From: Chitinophaga pinensis
GTDB lineage: Bacteria > Bacteroidota > Bacteroidia > Flavobacteriales_D > Crocinitomicaceae
NCBI GenBank assembly: GCA_943327315.2
Contig: CALPWQ020000007.1
Location: 1 to 45,013, forward strand
Direction: 5' to 3'
DNA: 45,013 nt
The notes under the pieces are model-generated. The model searched no databases, was not told the DNA's origin, and saw nothing but the letters and a program-made list of their open reading frames with translations. A program made the position numbers and the translations under genes. Positions within the stretch are counted from its first letter, which is position 1. Each line of letters begins with the position of its first letter. Positions 33,333-41,637 of the stretch are shown here, piece by piece.

Positions 33333-34022
33333 ATGAGAAACCACCTATCCATCAAGTCGTGGGCTGAAGATGACCGTCCGCGCGAAAAAATGTTAAGCAA
33401 AGGAAGATCAGCACTTTCTGACTCTGAGTTGCTGGCCATTTTAATTGCAACTGGATCAACAAATAAATCAGCGTTGGATTTAGCCAAAGAATGCCTCACC
33501 TTGGCTGGAAATGACCTCGCAAAATTATCACGGCTCACCGTGAACGAGCTCTGCAAGATAAATGGCATTGGCCCAGCGAAAGCAGTCACATTAGTGGCAT
33601 CTTTGGAGTTGGGCAGACGAAGAAAAGACAAGGCCGTGGACAAAAAAATGCGCATTGTTTCTTCCCAAATTGTGTATGACCACATGCGGCAATATTTACA
33701 AGATTTGTCCCACGAAGAATTTTATGCCATCTTGTTGAATCGCGCCAATGAGGAAATTCGTACTGTTCAAATTTCTTCTGGGGGCTTATCAGGAACCGTT
33801 GCCGATGGAAAAATGATTTTTAAAGCGGCGATAGAAAACAGTGCACATGGAATGATCCTCGTGCATAACCATCCGAGTGGACAGCTTTTTCCGAGCGATA
33901 GCGACAAAAGTTTGACGCGCAAAATGGTTCAATTTGGAAGCTTTATCGATTTGCCCATCTTGGATCACCTCATTTTCGCCGATAATGGTTATTTTAGCTT
34001 CGCTGATCAAGGAATACTTTGA
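33333..34022 (+). CDS. radC: RadC/JAB domain DNA repair-associated protein
   Basis: A 229-residue protein with the N-terminal helix-hairpin-helix region (LCKINGIGPAKAVTLVASLELGR at about 70-92) and a C-terminal JAMM/MPN+ metalloprotease fold with HNHPSGQLFPSDSD (H178, H180, D191). The family is named for DNA repair but its biochemical role is unsettled. It opens a plus-strand run in which wecB follows after 18 bp. Confidence 0.95.
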   Translation: MRNHLSIKSWAEDDRPREKMLSKGRSALSDSELLAILIATGSTNKSALDLAKECLTLAGNDLAKLSRLTVNELCKINGIGPAKAVTLVASLELGRRRKDKAVDKKMRIVSSQIVYDHMRQYLQDLSHEEFYAILLNRANEEIRTVQISSGGLSGTVADGKMIFKAAIENSAHGMILVHNHPSGQLFPSDSDKSLTRKMVQFGSFIDLPILDHLIFADNGYFSFADQGIL

Positions 34023-34040
34023 TTGAATCAATTTTAACTC

Positions 34041-35186
34041 ATGAAACGCATTATAACTATTGTCGGTGCACGTCCTCAAATCATTAAATCATCAGCGATA
34101 AGTCGCGCTGTGAAAGGTCCATTCAAGAATCTACTTGAAGAGATTATTGTGCATACGGGTCAGCATTATGATGACAACATGTCGGATGTCTTTTTTAATG
34201 AATTGGATATCCCATTGCCCCATTACAACTTGAATGTTGGCAGTGCTTCACACGGTGTGCAAACGGCGCGAATGATTGAAGGATTGGAAACAATTTTCGT
34301 GAAAGAAAAACCGTCGGCCGTTTTGGTCTATGGCGACACCAATTCTACCATTGCCGCAGCGCTAGCCGCAATAAAAATACATATCCCGGTTGTACATGTT
34401 GAAGCAGGCTTAAGAAGTTTCAATAAATCCATGCCTGAAGAAGTGAATCGCATCGCTTGTGATCACATGTCAACATTGCTCTTTACACCAACTGTGACGG
34501 GCCTAGAGAACCTGAAGCGTGAGGGCTTTAGGTTTGATCACAATGAAAAAGCAAGTGCAGATCACCCCAAAATATACCATTGTGGGGATGTGATGTACGA
34601 CAACAGTCTTCACTTTTCTGATTTGTCATCTAGTTCGTCCACACTTTTGAAGTCCTTGAACCTAGAAAGTAAATCATTTGTTCTAGTGACTGTTCATCGG
34701 GATTCCAACACAGATATCTCATCGAATCTTCAGGGTATTTTCAAGGCACTCATTCAATTGAGTGAAAAGTATAAGCAAACAATTGTTCTTCCGCTGCATC
34801 CAAGAACAAGACATATGTTGGAGAAACAACTGACTCCTGAATTGTATCAATCGGTCATTGGCAATGATGAGATTAAAATCATTCCACCTGCAGGTTTCTT
34901 GGATATCATTGCCTTGGAAAAAAGCGCTTCGTTGATCATCACGGATAGCGGAGGACTTCAAAAGGAGGCATTCTTCTTCAAGAAGCCATGCATTATTTTA
35001 AGAGAGCAAACAGAGTGGATTGAAATCGTTGAAAACGGGAATGCTTTATTGACCGGTGCCTCAGAAGAAAAAATTCTCGATGCCTATGTCCAATTGACCA
35101 CCTATAATGACCAAAGTTTCCCGGAATTTTATGGCGACGGCAAAGCTGCAGAGTTTATTTGCCAAAAAATCATTGAAGAACTTTAG
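34041..35186 (+). CDS. wecB: UDP-N-acetylglucosamine 2-epimerase (non-hydrolysing)
   Basis: Interconverts UDP-GlcNAc and UDP-ManNAc for surface polysaccharide synthesis (cytoplasm). 381 residues. Motifs: TIVGARPQIIKSSAISRA, HTGQHYDDNMSDVFF, VYGDTNSTIAA, HVEAGLRSFNKSMPEEVNR, VTVHRDSN and IITDSGGLQKEAF. The polysaccharide deacetylase gene begins 1 nt after its stop, an arrangement that ties the two to one glycan pathway. No wecC-like dehydrogenase or glycosyltransferase is nearby. Confidence 0.96.
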   Translation: MKRIITIVGARPQIIKSSAISRAVKGPFKNLLEEIIVHTGQHYDDNMSDVFFNELDIPLPHYNLNVGSASHGVQTARMIEGLETIFVKEKPSAVLVYGDTNSTIAAALAAIKIHIPVVHVEAGLRSFNKSMPEEVNRIACDHMSTLLFTPTVTGLENLKREGFRFDHNEKASADHPKIYHCGDVMYDNSLHFSDLSSSSSTLLKSLNLESKSFVLVTVHRDSNTDISSNLQGIFKALIQLSEKYKQTIVLPLHPRTRHMLEKQLTPELYQSVIGNDEIKIIPPAGFLDIIALEKSASLIITDSGGLQKEAFFFKKPCIILREQTEWIEIVENGNALLTGASEEKILDAYVQLTTYNDQSFPEFYGDGKAAEFICQKIIEEL

Positions 35187-35187
35187 G

Positions 35188-36474
35188 ATGCTGATTTATG
35201 TTGATGAAATATCGGAACGTTTAATCTACACCTTGGATTTTGTTTTTAAGGAACGTGGGTTAAGCTATTCCTTAACGAACGACGGTCAACATTTTATTTC
35301 TTCCTTATCAGCGAAAATCAACTATTCTGAACGCTATTTTTCAAATGTACTCCAGGTTAAGCCCTCAACCGTTCTCTTTGATGAGGAGGTGCTTATTTAT
35401 GAAATAGGCAATGGCACCTTTGAAGACGAAGAGTGTCTAACCTTCAACAAAGTCATTGATCCATTGGCTTCCATTTTTTATGTGATTACCCGAATGGAAG
35501 AGTCCACGAGTACCTTTGAAGATCGACATGGCCGATTTCCTTTGGAGCGAAGTGTTTTGCATCGTTTTGGATGGATTGAGAAGGCGATGTGTGATCGCTG
35601 GGCAGTGGATTTCCTGCGATTTCTTGACCGAAAGGAGCTCATTTCGTTTAGGAATCGTTCAACTGACGTTGAAATTATTCCAACCTTCGATATTGATAAT
35701 GTGTTTGCCTATCAATGGAAAAATGGGCTTAGAAAATGGGTTTCAAGTGCTAGAGACATCATAAAAGGAGATCGACGCCGAATTTTAGAACGTAGAGATG
35801 TCATAAAAGGAGCCAAAAAAGATCCCTACGATACATTTGAAGATATTCTTGCTGTTCGCAAAGCTGGATTCGCCGTTCGTATGTTTTGGTTGTTGGGCGA
35901 TTATGCAAAATTTGACCGAAATGTTTCGCACAAAGATCCACGCCATCAAGCCTTGATCAAAACAATGTCTGAATCCTGTATTGTAGGCATACACCCAAGC
36001 TATAAATCGAATAGCTATGAATATTATCTGCATGAAGAAAAGGAACGCTTGGAGGAAATCATTTTGCAAACAGTTGAACATTCTCGTCAACATTTTTTAA
36101 AGCTTAAAATTTCAGTGACTTACCCGATTTTGATTGAACAGGGAATCCGACACGATTATACCATGGGATTTGCCGAAAATGTTGGATTCAGAGCCGGCAC
36201 AGCAAGGCCATTCCATTGGTTTGACCTAAAGAAAAATAAAGCCACCGAGCTGATTGTGCATCCTTTTGCCTATATGGACGGTACCTTAAATGAATACATG
36301 AAGTTGTCACCACAAGATGCGAAAGAAACCATACTCAAACTCTACAAGGAAATTCAAAAATTCGGTGGAGATTTTTTATGTGTTTGGCACAACGAAACAA
36401 TCGGCGACTATGGGATTTGGGAAGGTTGGCGTGAAGTTTTGAATTATACATTATCTCTAAACGAACAAAAATGA
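35188..36474 (+). CDS. Polysaccharide deacetylase-like protein
   Basis: A 428-residue protein without a signal peptide. The start at 35188 is preferred because it follows the wecB stop directly; the longer frame would overlap wecB by 80 bp. The N-terminal region (about 1-120) resembles the domain found ahead of deacetylases in Bacteroidota polysaccharide loci. The NodB-like core follows, with IPTFDIDNVFAY (motif 1, Asp), GIHPSYKS (motif 2, His) and late ICH-type FLCVWHNETIGD. It is expected to remove N- or O-acetyl groups from a sugar or glycan intermediate. DUF423 overlaps its end by 4 bp. Confidence 0.85.
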   Translation: MLIYVDEISERLIYTLDFVFKERGLSYSLTNDGQHFISSLSAKINYSERYFSNVLQVKPSTVLFDEEVLIYEIGNGTFEDEECLTFNKVIDPLASIFYVITRMEESTSTFEDRHGRFPLERSVLHRFGWIEKAMCDRWAVDFLRFLDRKELISFRNRSTDVEIIPTFDIDNVFAYQWKNGLRKWVSSARDIIKGDRRRILERRDVIKGAKKDPYDTFEDILAVRKAGFAVRMFWLLGDYAKFDRNVSHKDPRHQALIKTMSESCIVGIHPSYKSNSYEYYLHEEKERLEEIILQTVEHSRQHFLKLKISVTYPILIEQGIRHDYTMGFAENVGFRAGTARPFHWFDLKKNKATELIVHPFAYMDGTLNEYMKLSPQDAKETILKLYKEIQKFGGDFLCVWHNETIGDYGIWEGWREVLNYTLSLNEQK

Positions 36475-36869
36475 ATCGAACAATCGCATTGACGGGAACT
36501 ATTCTGCTTCTCATTTCCATTTTGTTAGGCGCTTTTGGCGCGCATGCTCTGAAGGAAATTTTAACGGAAGAACAACTTGTTTCCTTTGAAACGGGTGTGC
36601 GCTATCAAATGATTCACGGTCTCGGCTTATTGATTCTTGGCTTGAATGCGGACCGGCATCAATTTCAACTTAAAGCGATTTTTCGGCTTTTATTGATCGG
36701 GGTGCTCTTGTTTTCTGTCTCCATTTATTTTCTTGCTATGCAAGATGTGTTGGGCATGAAACTTAAGTTTTTAGGTCCGATCACACCACTTGGTGGATTG
36801 CTTATGATGCTTGGCTGGGGTATTTACGGGGTTCAACTTTTCCGATCAACATCTAGTCATGGACAATAA
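36471..36869 (+). CDS. DUF423 (YgdD-like) membrane protein
   Basis: A 132-residue inner-membrane protein with four hydrophobic segments and the DUF423 pattern: ALTGTILLLISILLGAFGAHALK, FETGVRYQMIHGLGLL and GPITPLGGLLMMLGW. Function unknown. It overlaps the deacetylase by ATGA and the MBL gene by 11 bp, so it is inside one operon. Confidence 0.92.
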   Translation: MNRTIALTGTILLLISILLGAFGAHALKEILTEEQLVSFETGVRYQMIHGLGLLILGLNADRHQFQLKAIFRLLLIGVLLFSVSIYFLAMQDVLGMKLKFLGPITPLGGLLMMLGWGIYGVQLFRSTSSHGQ

Positions 36870-37638
36870 GTTTACTGTCACAATCTTAGGTTCGGGCACC
36901 TCTCAGGGTGTTCCCGTCATTGCCTGTGAGTGCCATGTGTGTTCAAGCCAAGAACCAAAGGACCAGCGTCTTCGCGCATCCATACTCATCAACTGGCACG
37001 GACATAATTTTGTGATTGACACGGGACCAGATTTCAGACAGCAAATTTTAAAGTCGAAGATTAAAAGTCTCAGAGCACTCTTGTATACCCACGAACATAA
37101 GGACCATTTGGCAGGCATGGACGATGTACGCGCTTTCAATCACCGCGAAGAACGTGACATGGAAATTTTCTGTACACATCGAGTCGCAGAAGCATTAAAA
37201 AGAGAGTATAGTTATGTCTTTTCAGGTGAGAGGTATCCTGGAATCCCATCGGTCAATATTCAGTTGATAGAAAATAGAACCTTTCGCCTCCCCGATGGGC
37301 CAATCGTCACACCCATTGAAGTGATGCATTATAAGATGCCAGTGTTTGGATACCGAATAGGCGACTTTACCTATATCACGGATGCAAAAACGATATCTCC
37401 AGAGGAACGAAATAAAGTGCGCGGTACGAAAGTATTGATTGTAAATGCACTGCATCGATCTGAACACATTTCACATTTCAATTTGGAGGAAGCTTTGGAA
37501 TTCATCAATGACATACAGCCAGAAATGACCTATTTGACGCACATTTCACATTTATTTGGTACTCATGAGGAAATCATGGCTTCTTTGCCACCGAATGTTT
37601 TTGTCGCCTTTGATGGGCTAGAATTGGCGGTGGAATGA
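36859..37638 (+). CDS. Metallo-beta-lactamase fold hydrolase (PhnP-like)
   Basis: A 259-residue cytoplasmic metal-dependent hydrolase. N-terminal TILGSGTSQGVPVIACECHVC with clustered Cys resembles the PhnP/RNase Z-like phosphodiesterase branch. FVIDTGPDFRQQ, THEHKDHLAGMDDVRAF (HxHxDH), and the late ALHRSEHISHFN and LTHISH supply further metal ligands. The start at 36859 gives the conserved beta-strand TVTILGSG immediately. Substrate unknown; a cyclic phosphodiester is a family-based guess. It is the last gene of the radC run and ends at a repeat island. Confidence 0.9.
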   Translation: MDNKFTVTILGSGTSQGVPVIACECHVCSSQEPKDQRLRASILINWHGHNFVIDTGPDFRQQILKSKIKSLRALLYTHEHKDHLAGMDDVRAFNHREERDMEIFCTHRVAEALKREYSYVFSGERYPGIPSVNIQLIENRTFRLPDGPIVTPIEVMHYKMPVFGYRIGDFTYITDAKTISPEERNKVRGTKVLIVNALHRSEHISHFNLEEALEFINDIQPEMTYLTHISHLFGTHEEIMASLPPNVFVAFDGLELAVE

Positions 37639-37661
37639 GGATTAAGAATGAAAAATTAAGA

Positions 37662-37953
37662 ATTACGAATCATTGTTGTCCTACTAAATCCATTTTCATG
37701 TTTTATCCAATCGATCTAACCTTGGTTTTCTGACCCCGTCGGGGTCAAACCTCTGTAACCATAGGCCCTCCCGAAAAACCCATGACCCCATCGGGGTCAA
37801 ACATTTTAAATACTAAATAACTAAATCACATAAAATAAAAACCACCATTACTTTAAATTCACTTCTTAAAACCAATGATTTCAATGGGTTCAAGAAGAGC
37901 AGAAAATTTTTATCGGACAACAGTGATTACGAATCATTGTTGTCCTACTAAAT
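37662..37953. repeat. 28-bp direct repeats bounding a 236-bp insert
   Basis: Identical 28-bp copies at 37662-37689 and 37926-37953 flank the segment that holds the paired palindromes. The right copy is also the right part of an inverted repeat (37915-37928 with 37932-37945, 14-bp stem, one G-T pair, 3-nt loop). Confidence 0.85.
37732..37798. repeat. Paired GACCCC-(G/A)TC-GGGGTC palindromes (copies 3 and 4)
   Basis: 15-nt palindromes at 37732-37746 (centre GTC) and 37784-37798 (centre ATC), 52 bp apart. Copy 4 is followed by aaacattt and copy 2 at 56-70 by gaacattt, so the second member of each pair shares flanking sequence. This suggests that a two-palindrome unit was dispersed. Confidence 0.85.
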
Positions 37954-37980
37954 AAGAATGAAAAATGAAGAATGAAGGAT

Positions 37981-38017
37981 GAAAAGTTCCGAGAGGATTT
38001 TCAATTCTCGGGCGAAC
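37981..38017 (-). terminator. Possible terminator after the phosphodiester glycosidase gene
   Basis: On the minus strand GTTC-(3-nt bulge)-CGAGA pairs with TCTCG-GAAC, followed by TTTTC. It starts 19 nt past the stop at 38036. The bulge makes this only a moderate candidate. Confidence 0.4.
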
Positions 38018-38035
38018 CCTTCATCACATGTTACT

Positions 38036-38896
38036 CTACTTTTTTAATTTCATTCCTATAACATTTGGCAATGACCAGAAGTTCATATTGTTATCAGTGG
38101 CATAGGTGTTAGAGACGTAACTTCCAACCTTCTCAACAACGCGATTGCCCGTACGAATGTATAAACTTGTTTCAGGTCCACCTTCAATGTAAATGGCATT
38201 TGTGAGTCCATAGGGCATTCCGATCATAAAGCGAATCATCTCATTGTGGGTGTAGGGAGATCGTGAATAGATATAATAGATATTGCCTAATGCATCTGCA
38301 GCGGCCACCATCATACTGCACGATTGGTATCGTTTATTCCAGCCCATTCCGGTGCCATTGCAATCGATCATACGAAGTCCTTGAGCGTAGCAATGGTAAT
38401 CGTCTTTCACGGTATGCCACGGGTCACATTGAAGATCAATGATGCAAAAATCATGGGCACTGCTGTCTTTGGCATTCAAGGCGATCATGGAATTGTAGTT
38501 TTCGCGGAGAAGTGCATTGTTGTGATGCCCATAATTCTTCATGAAGCCACGATTGATTAATCCGTTGGAAAGTTCGTACATTCCTGCATTAAGAACCACA
38601 TTTAGGTCAAAGGTATCGGCCCATTCACAAACAGATCTCGGACGTCCATATTCTGTTGCAGTAAGCAATGAAAATTCCATTTTAGCTGGAGTAATGCGAA
38701 CAATGGTAATTTTTGAATCCCCCAAAATTGATTTCTGTGGGGCATCAACAACACAATACAAAAGGCCATCGGCCAATGTGTCCCATTCGTAGGGTGCTTT
38801 TCCAAAATAAGAGCTGTCCACTGCAGCTTGCGCGTAGCTTGCATGTGCTATGAAAATGAAGCACAACAGGCCTAATGTGTTTTTAATTAATTTCAT
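38036..38896 (-). CDS. Phosphodiester glycosidase (NAGPA/DUF2233) family protein
   Basis: A 286-residue exported protein. The start at 38896 opens on a signal peptide (MKLIKNTLGLLCFIFIAHASYAQ); a longer frame starts 16 codons earlier inside the upstream gene. The core has LNAGMYELSNGLINRGFMKNYG, RMIDCNGTGMG, GLTNAIYIEGGPETSLYI, the pattern of the NAGPA domain, which includes the human enzyme removing GlcNAc from GlcNAc-1-P-6-Man. It probably cleaves a sugar phosphodiester or related linkage in the envelope. The start overlaps the muramidase-like gene by 14 bp. Confidence 0.87.
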   Translation of the reverse strand: MKLIKNTLGLLCFIFIAHASYAQAAVDSSYFGKAPYEWDTLADGLLYCVVDAPQKSILGDSKITIVRITPAKMEFSLLTATEYGRPRSVCEWADTFDLNVVLNAGMYELSNGLINRGFMKNYGHHNNALLRENYNSMIALNAKDSSAHDFCIIDLQCDPWHTVKDDYHCYAQGLRMIDCNGTGMGWNKRYQSCSMMVAAADALGNIYYIYSRSPYTHNEMIRFMIGMPYGLTNAIYIEGGPETSLYIRTGNRVVEKVGSYVSNTYATDNNMNFWSLPNVIGMKLKK

Positions 38897-40004
38897 TCCA
38901 ATCAAATTTCTTCTTTTCATACGGAAAAACCTCCAATAATTCACCTGAATAATAAAATTGATAGGCTACCGCACCAAACGTGTATGCTTTGTCTTTAATG
39001 CGTATGGTTGAGCCTCCAACGCGGGGATTCTTTTTCGGTACAGACTGAATGTAGCCCACGTTGAACAAGGTAGCTAGAATTTCCGGACGATTTTCAATTG
39101 GAAATCCCGCCCGTTCCCATTGAACCTTCACTTGTTTCAAAAATAAAGCGGCGTACATGTACGAGTAAAAATGGTTCCTGAACGAGGTCAATCGGCTTAT
39201 GCGCTCTGAGGCAGGGTCACCCGATGAAAAGTCCAATAGAGATTCATATTTTTTCCCTAAGTAGTAGTCGCTTTGGGGATCTCTTAAGTATTTCTCGATG
39301 TTTTGTGCCGTATGCTCTTTTATTCCAGTAACCCCAAAAGAGAATTGCGATTCTACGGATAAGATCTTCAAGGGACCAATCCATTGTTTATACGCTTCGC
39401 GGTTTGAGTTGAACAAGCGGATTTGTTCACCAACTAGACACGAAACAATCAATCTCCCTTCAACACCCGTAACGGAAGCAACAGAATCAATGAGGGCTCT
39501 GTCTTTCACCACGGCCTCCTTGAAGACGCCCCATTCGGCGATATTCATCCATTCAAAAGCACTTTTGTGCGTGTATTGGCGTTTGAAATTTCGGCGGCTT
39601 GAGCGGTGCTTCTTCACATCTGCCATGTAGCGTTTGTCTTTTTTTAGTTCGATGTCGACCGCATCGATCATGCGCATGATTTCATGTTCATCCATTCCTT
39701 TTTTATACGCCGCTAAAATGTATTCAGCATTTTTGGGATAATACGAATTGAGAATGAGTATACGGTGAAGGGCATCGTGATGGCGAAAGGTTACCTTGGA
39801 GATATCTTCTTTAAACGATTGATTGTATTGGCTATTGATGCCGGAGAAGTACCGGTTATTTGCATCTACAGAACCACCTTCATCTGTCAAACGAAGCATG
39901 ATGGCAGCATAACTTGCGGTCAGAAAAAAACCAATCAACGCGAAGCTGACTAAAAAGAAATAGAACGGTATTTTAAACCACTTGCTACGAAATATTTTCC
40001 TCAT
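38883..40004 (-). CDS. Membrane-anchored lysozyme-fold-like protein
   Basis: A 373-residue protein with one N-terminal membrane anchor (FYFFLVSFALIGFFLTASYA) and a large extracytoplasmic region. GVEGRLIVSCLVGEQIRLF, VESQFSFGVTGIKEHTAQNIEKYL and ATLFNVGY follow the order of lytic transglycosylase motifs (catalytic Glu, S-x-G-x-x-Q-like, then the N-x-G segment). The Glu in GEQIR would be catalytic. The resemblance, closest to DUF1402-like proteins, is weak and read by eye. Co-transcription with the NAGPA-type gene points to a glycan-processing role. Confidence 0.6.
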   Translation of the reverse strand: MRKIFRSKWFKIPFYFFLVSFALIGFFLTASYAAIMLRLTDEGGSVDANNRYFSGINSQYNQSFKEDISKVTFRHHDALHRILILNSYYPKNAEYILAAYKKGMDEHEIMRMIDAVDIELKKDKRYMADVKKHRSSRRNFKRQYTHKSAFEWMNIAEWGVFKEAVVKDRALIDSVASVTGVEGRLIVSCLVGEQIRLFNSNREAYKQWIGPLKILSVESQFSFGVTGIKEHTAQNIEKYLRDPQSDYYLGKKYESLLDFSSGDPASERISRLTSFRNHFYSYMYAALFLKQVKVQWERAGFPIENRPEILATLFNVGYIQSVPKKNPRVGGSTIRIKDKAYTFGAVAYQFYYSGELLEVFPYEKKKFDWNEIN

Positions 40005-40096
40005 AGGGAGATGTCAATCATTGGATTGCGAAAATAGAAATTCTAGGTCGGCAAACACGTAAACTTTCAGGAAAACGCTCGTTAAAAGTTTCTTTT

Positions 40097-40104
40097 TACA
40101 TTTG
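40097..40104 (+). promoter_or_regulatory. -7 element of fabI
   Basis: TACATTTG, a perfect TAnnTTTG match, 17 nt before the fabI start. No strong -33 box was found. Confidence 0.5.
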
Positions 40105-40121
40105 TCTAAATAATAAGAACG

Positions 40122-40937
40122 ATGGCAAACAATTTACTAGAAGGAAAAAGAGGGATAATTTTCGGCGCATTGAACAGTCAATCGATTGCTTGGCATGTAG
40201 CAGAGAAAGCTCATGAGCAAGGTGCTCGCTTTGTTTTGACAAACGCACCAATTGCAATGCGCATGGGTGAAATCAATGGACTTGCTGAAAAGACAGGTTC
40301 GAAAGTTATTCCTGCAGATGCGACAAGTGTGGAAGATTTGGAAAAATTGATTAGCGAATCCATGGAAATCCTTGGAGGAAAAATAGATTTTATCTTGCAT
40401 TCAATTGGCATGTCTGTGAATGTCCGAAAGGGAAATCATTATACAAATGAAAATTATGATTACACGATGAAAGGCTTGGATGTTTCCGCACTTTCTTTCC
40501 ATAAGGTCATGCAAACAGCGAAGAAATTGGATGCCATGAACGATTGGGGTTCGATTGTCGCTTTGACCTATATTGCTGCACAACGTGTTTTTCCTGATTA
40601 CAATGATATGGCTGACAATAAAGCCTATTTGGAATCAATAGCGCGAAGTTTCGGGTACCATTTCGGTGTGGATAAAAAGGTGCGTGTAAACACAATCTCT
40701 CAGTCGCCAACAATGACAACAGCTGGGAGTGGAGTGAAAGGGTTCTCTGAATTCATTTCTTTTTCTGACATGATGTCGCCTCTTGGCAACGCCGATGCAA
40801 GTGCTTGTGCGGATTATTGCGTGACCTTGTTCTCAGACTTGACGCGTTATGTGACAATGCAGAACCTATTCCACGATGGTGGATTCTCAAATACGGGAGT
40901 AACCCAACAAGTCATCGAACGATTCTCAGAAGAATAA
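40122..40937 (+). CDS. fabI: Enoyl-[acyl-carrier-protein] reductase FabI
   Basis: NADH-dependent reduction of enoyl-ACP in fatty acid elongation (cytoplasm). 271 residues, typical for FabI. Motifs: GIIFGALNSQSIAWHVA (nucleotide-binding loop of the FabI type), ILHSIGMS, ALTYIAAQRVFPDYNDMADNKAYLES with the catalytic Tyr-x6-Lys, and NTISQSPTMTTAGSG. It ends at an intrinsic terminator. Tyr-x6-Lys identifies FabI rather than FabL/FabV. Confidence 0.97.
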   Translation: MANNLLEGKRGIIFGALNSQSIAWHVAEKAHEQGARFVLTNAPIAMRMGEINGLAEKTGSKVIPADATSVEDLEKLISESMEILGGKIDFILHSIGMSVNVRKGNHYTNENYDYTMKGLDVSALSFHKVMQTAKKLDAMNDWGSIVALTYIAAQRVFPDYNDMADNKAYLESIARSFGYHFGVDKKVRVNTISQSPTMTTAGSGVKGFSEFISFSDMMSPLGNADASACADYCVTLFSDLTRYVTMQNLFHDGGFSNTGVTQQVIERFSEE

Positions 40938-40941
40938 TCTT

Positions 40942-40978
40942 GAAAATGCAGTCTTAGGGCTGCATTTTCTGTTTTATT
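40942..40978 (+). terminator. Intrinsic terminator after fabI
   Basis: A perfect 10-bp stem (40942-40951 with 40960-40969), an 8-nt loop and a T-rich tail (tgttttattt). It begins 4 nt past the fabI stop codon. Confidence 0.85.
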
Positions 40979-41019
40979 TCGAAACTTGTTTCGTTAGGAT
41001 TATACTCAAAAAAAAATCA

Positions 41020-41637
41020 ATGAAGTCGATCATCACATGTTTCATGTGCTTCACAAGTGTATGGGCACAACAACTACCAGTTCGCAATGGACCTGGCGGA
41101 CTCTTTAGTTTAGGAGTTCGCACAACCTTGAGTGGGTTTAATGGTACCAATGCGCTCGCATCGGGCACAGGCTTCGGGATTGGTGGGCAATTCAGAATAC
41201 AGCCTGCAGCATCGGTGAATACAGATTGGTTTTTTGATTACATCACAGAGAATGCGGGTGATTTTGCCAATCGAACGGATTATCACATTGGGTGGAGCGT
41301 GTTGTATTATCCTTTAAAAAACGAAATGCCATTCGCTCGGCCGTATATTTTAGCTGGACATTGTTTCGATTATACCAAACTTCAAGAAAATGCCAACCGC
41401 AACAATTACATGGAGCGCTGGAGTTCAGCAATTCAGGGTGGAATCGGTGTTCATCTCAAGCTCACGGAACGACTCGACCTTTCTTTGGTCGGCCAGTATA
41501 TGATCCATTTGGGAACAGACATTCACGAAGAATATGTGAATGGTCAAGTGATTTTTCACGAGGAGATAGGGGGGACACTTGAGGGACATTTGCTCTTTAA
41601 TGCAAGTATCAATTATAAAATTGCAGACTTATGGTAA
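41020..41637 (+). CDS. Predicted beta-barrel outer-membrane protein A
   Basis: A 205-residue exported protein (signal peptide MKSIITCFMCFTSVWAQ). Alternating strands (GGLFSLGVRTTLSGF, GFGIGGQFRIQPA, YHIGWSVLYYPL, RLDLSLVGQYMIHL) and a terminal strand ending in an aromatic residue (Trp) suggest a small eight-stranded barrel. No family name is certain. It overlaps the next gene by 7 bp, so both are made together; the two share layout but little obvious sequence. Confidence 0.72.
   Translation: MKSIITCFMCFTSVWAQQLPVRNGPGGLFSLGVRTTLSGFNGTNALASGTGFGIGGQFRIQPAASVNTDWFFDYITENAGDFANRTDYHIGWSVLYYPLKNEMPFARPYILAGHCFDYTKLQENANRNNYMERWSSAIQGGIGVHLKLTERLDLSLVGQYMIHLGTDIHEEYVNGQVIFHEEIGGTLEGHLLFNASINYKIADLW

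Larger units (their letters stand above)
37639..38035. other. Intergenic repeat island
   Basis: Nearly 400 bp without a plausible gene. It carries a 28-bp direct repeat (37662-37689 and 37926-37953), two GACCCC-NTC-GGGGTC palindromes (37732-37746 and 37784-37798), an inverted repeat (37915-37945) and a terminator-like hairpin (37986-38017). Base composition is AT-rich with aagaatgaaaaatt-type low-complexity runs at both ends. Confidence 0.8.

Noticed and set aside
38897-38944. Longer start for the phosphodiester glycosidase
   Set aside because: The added residues are not signal-peptide-like and lie inside the upstream gene; the ATG at 38896 starts a clean signal sequence.
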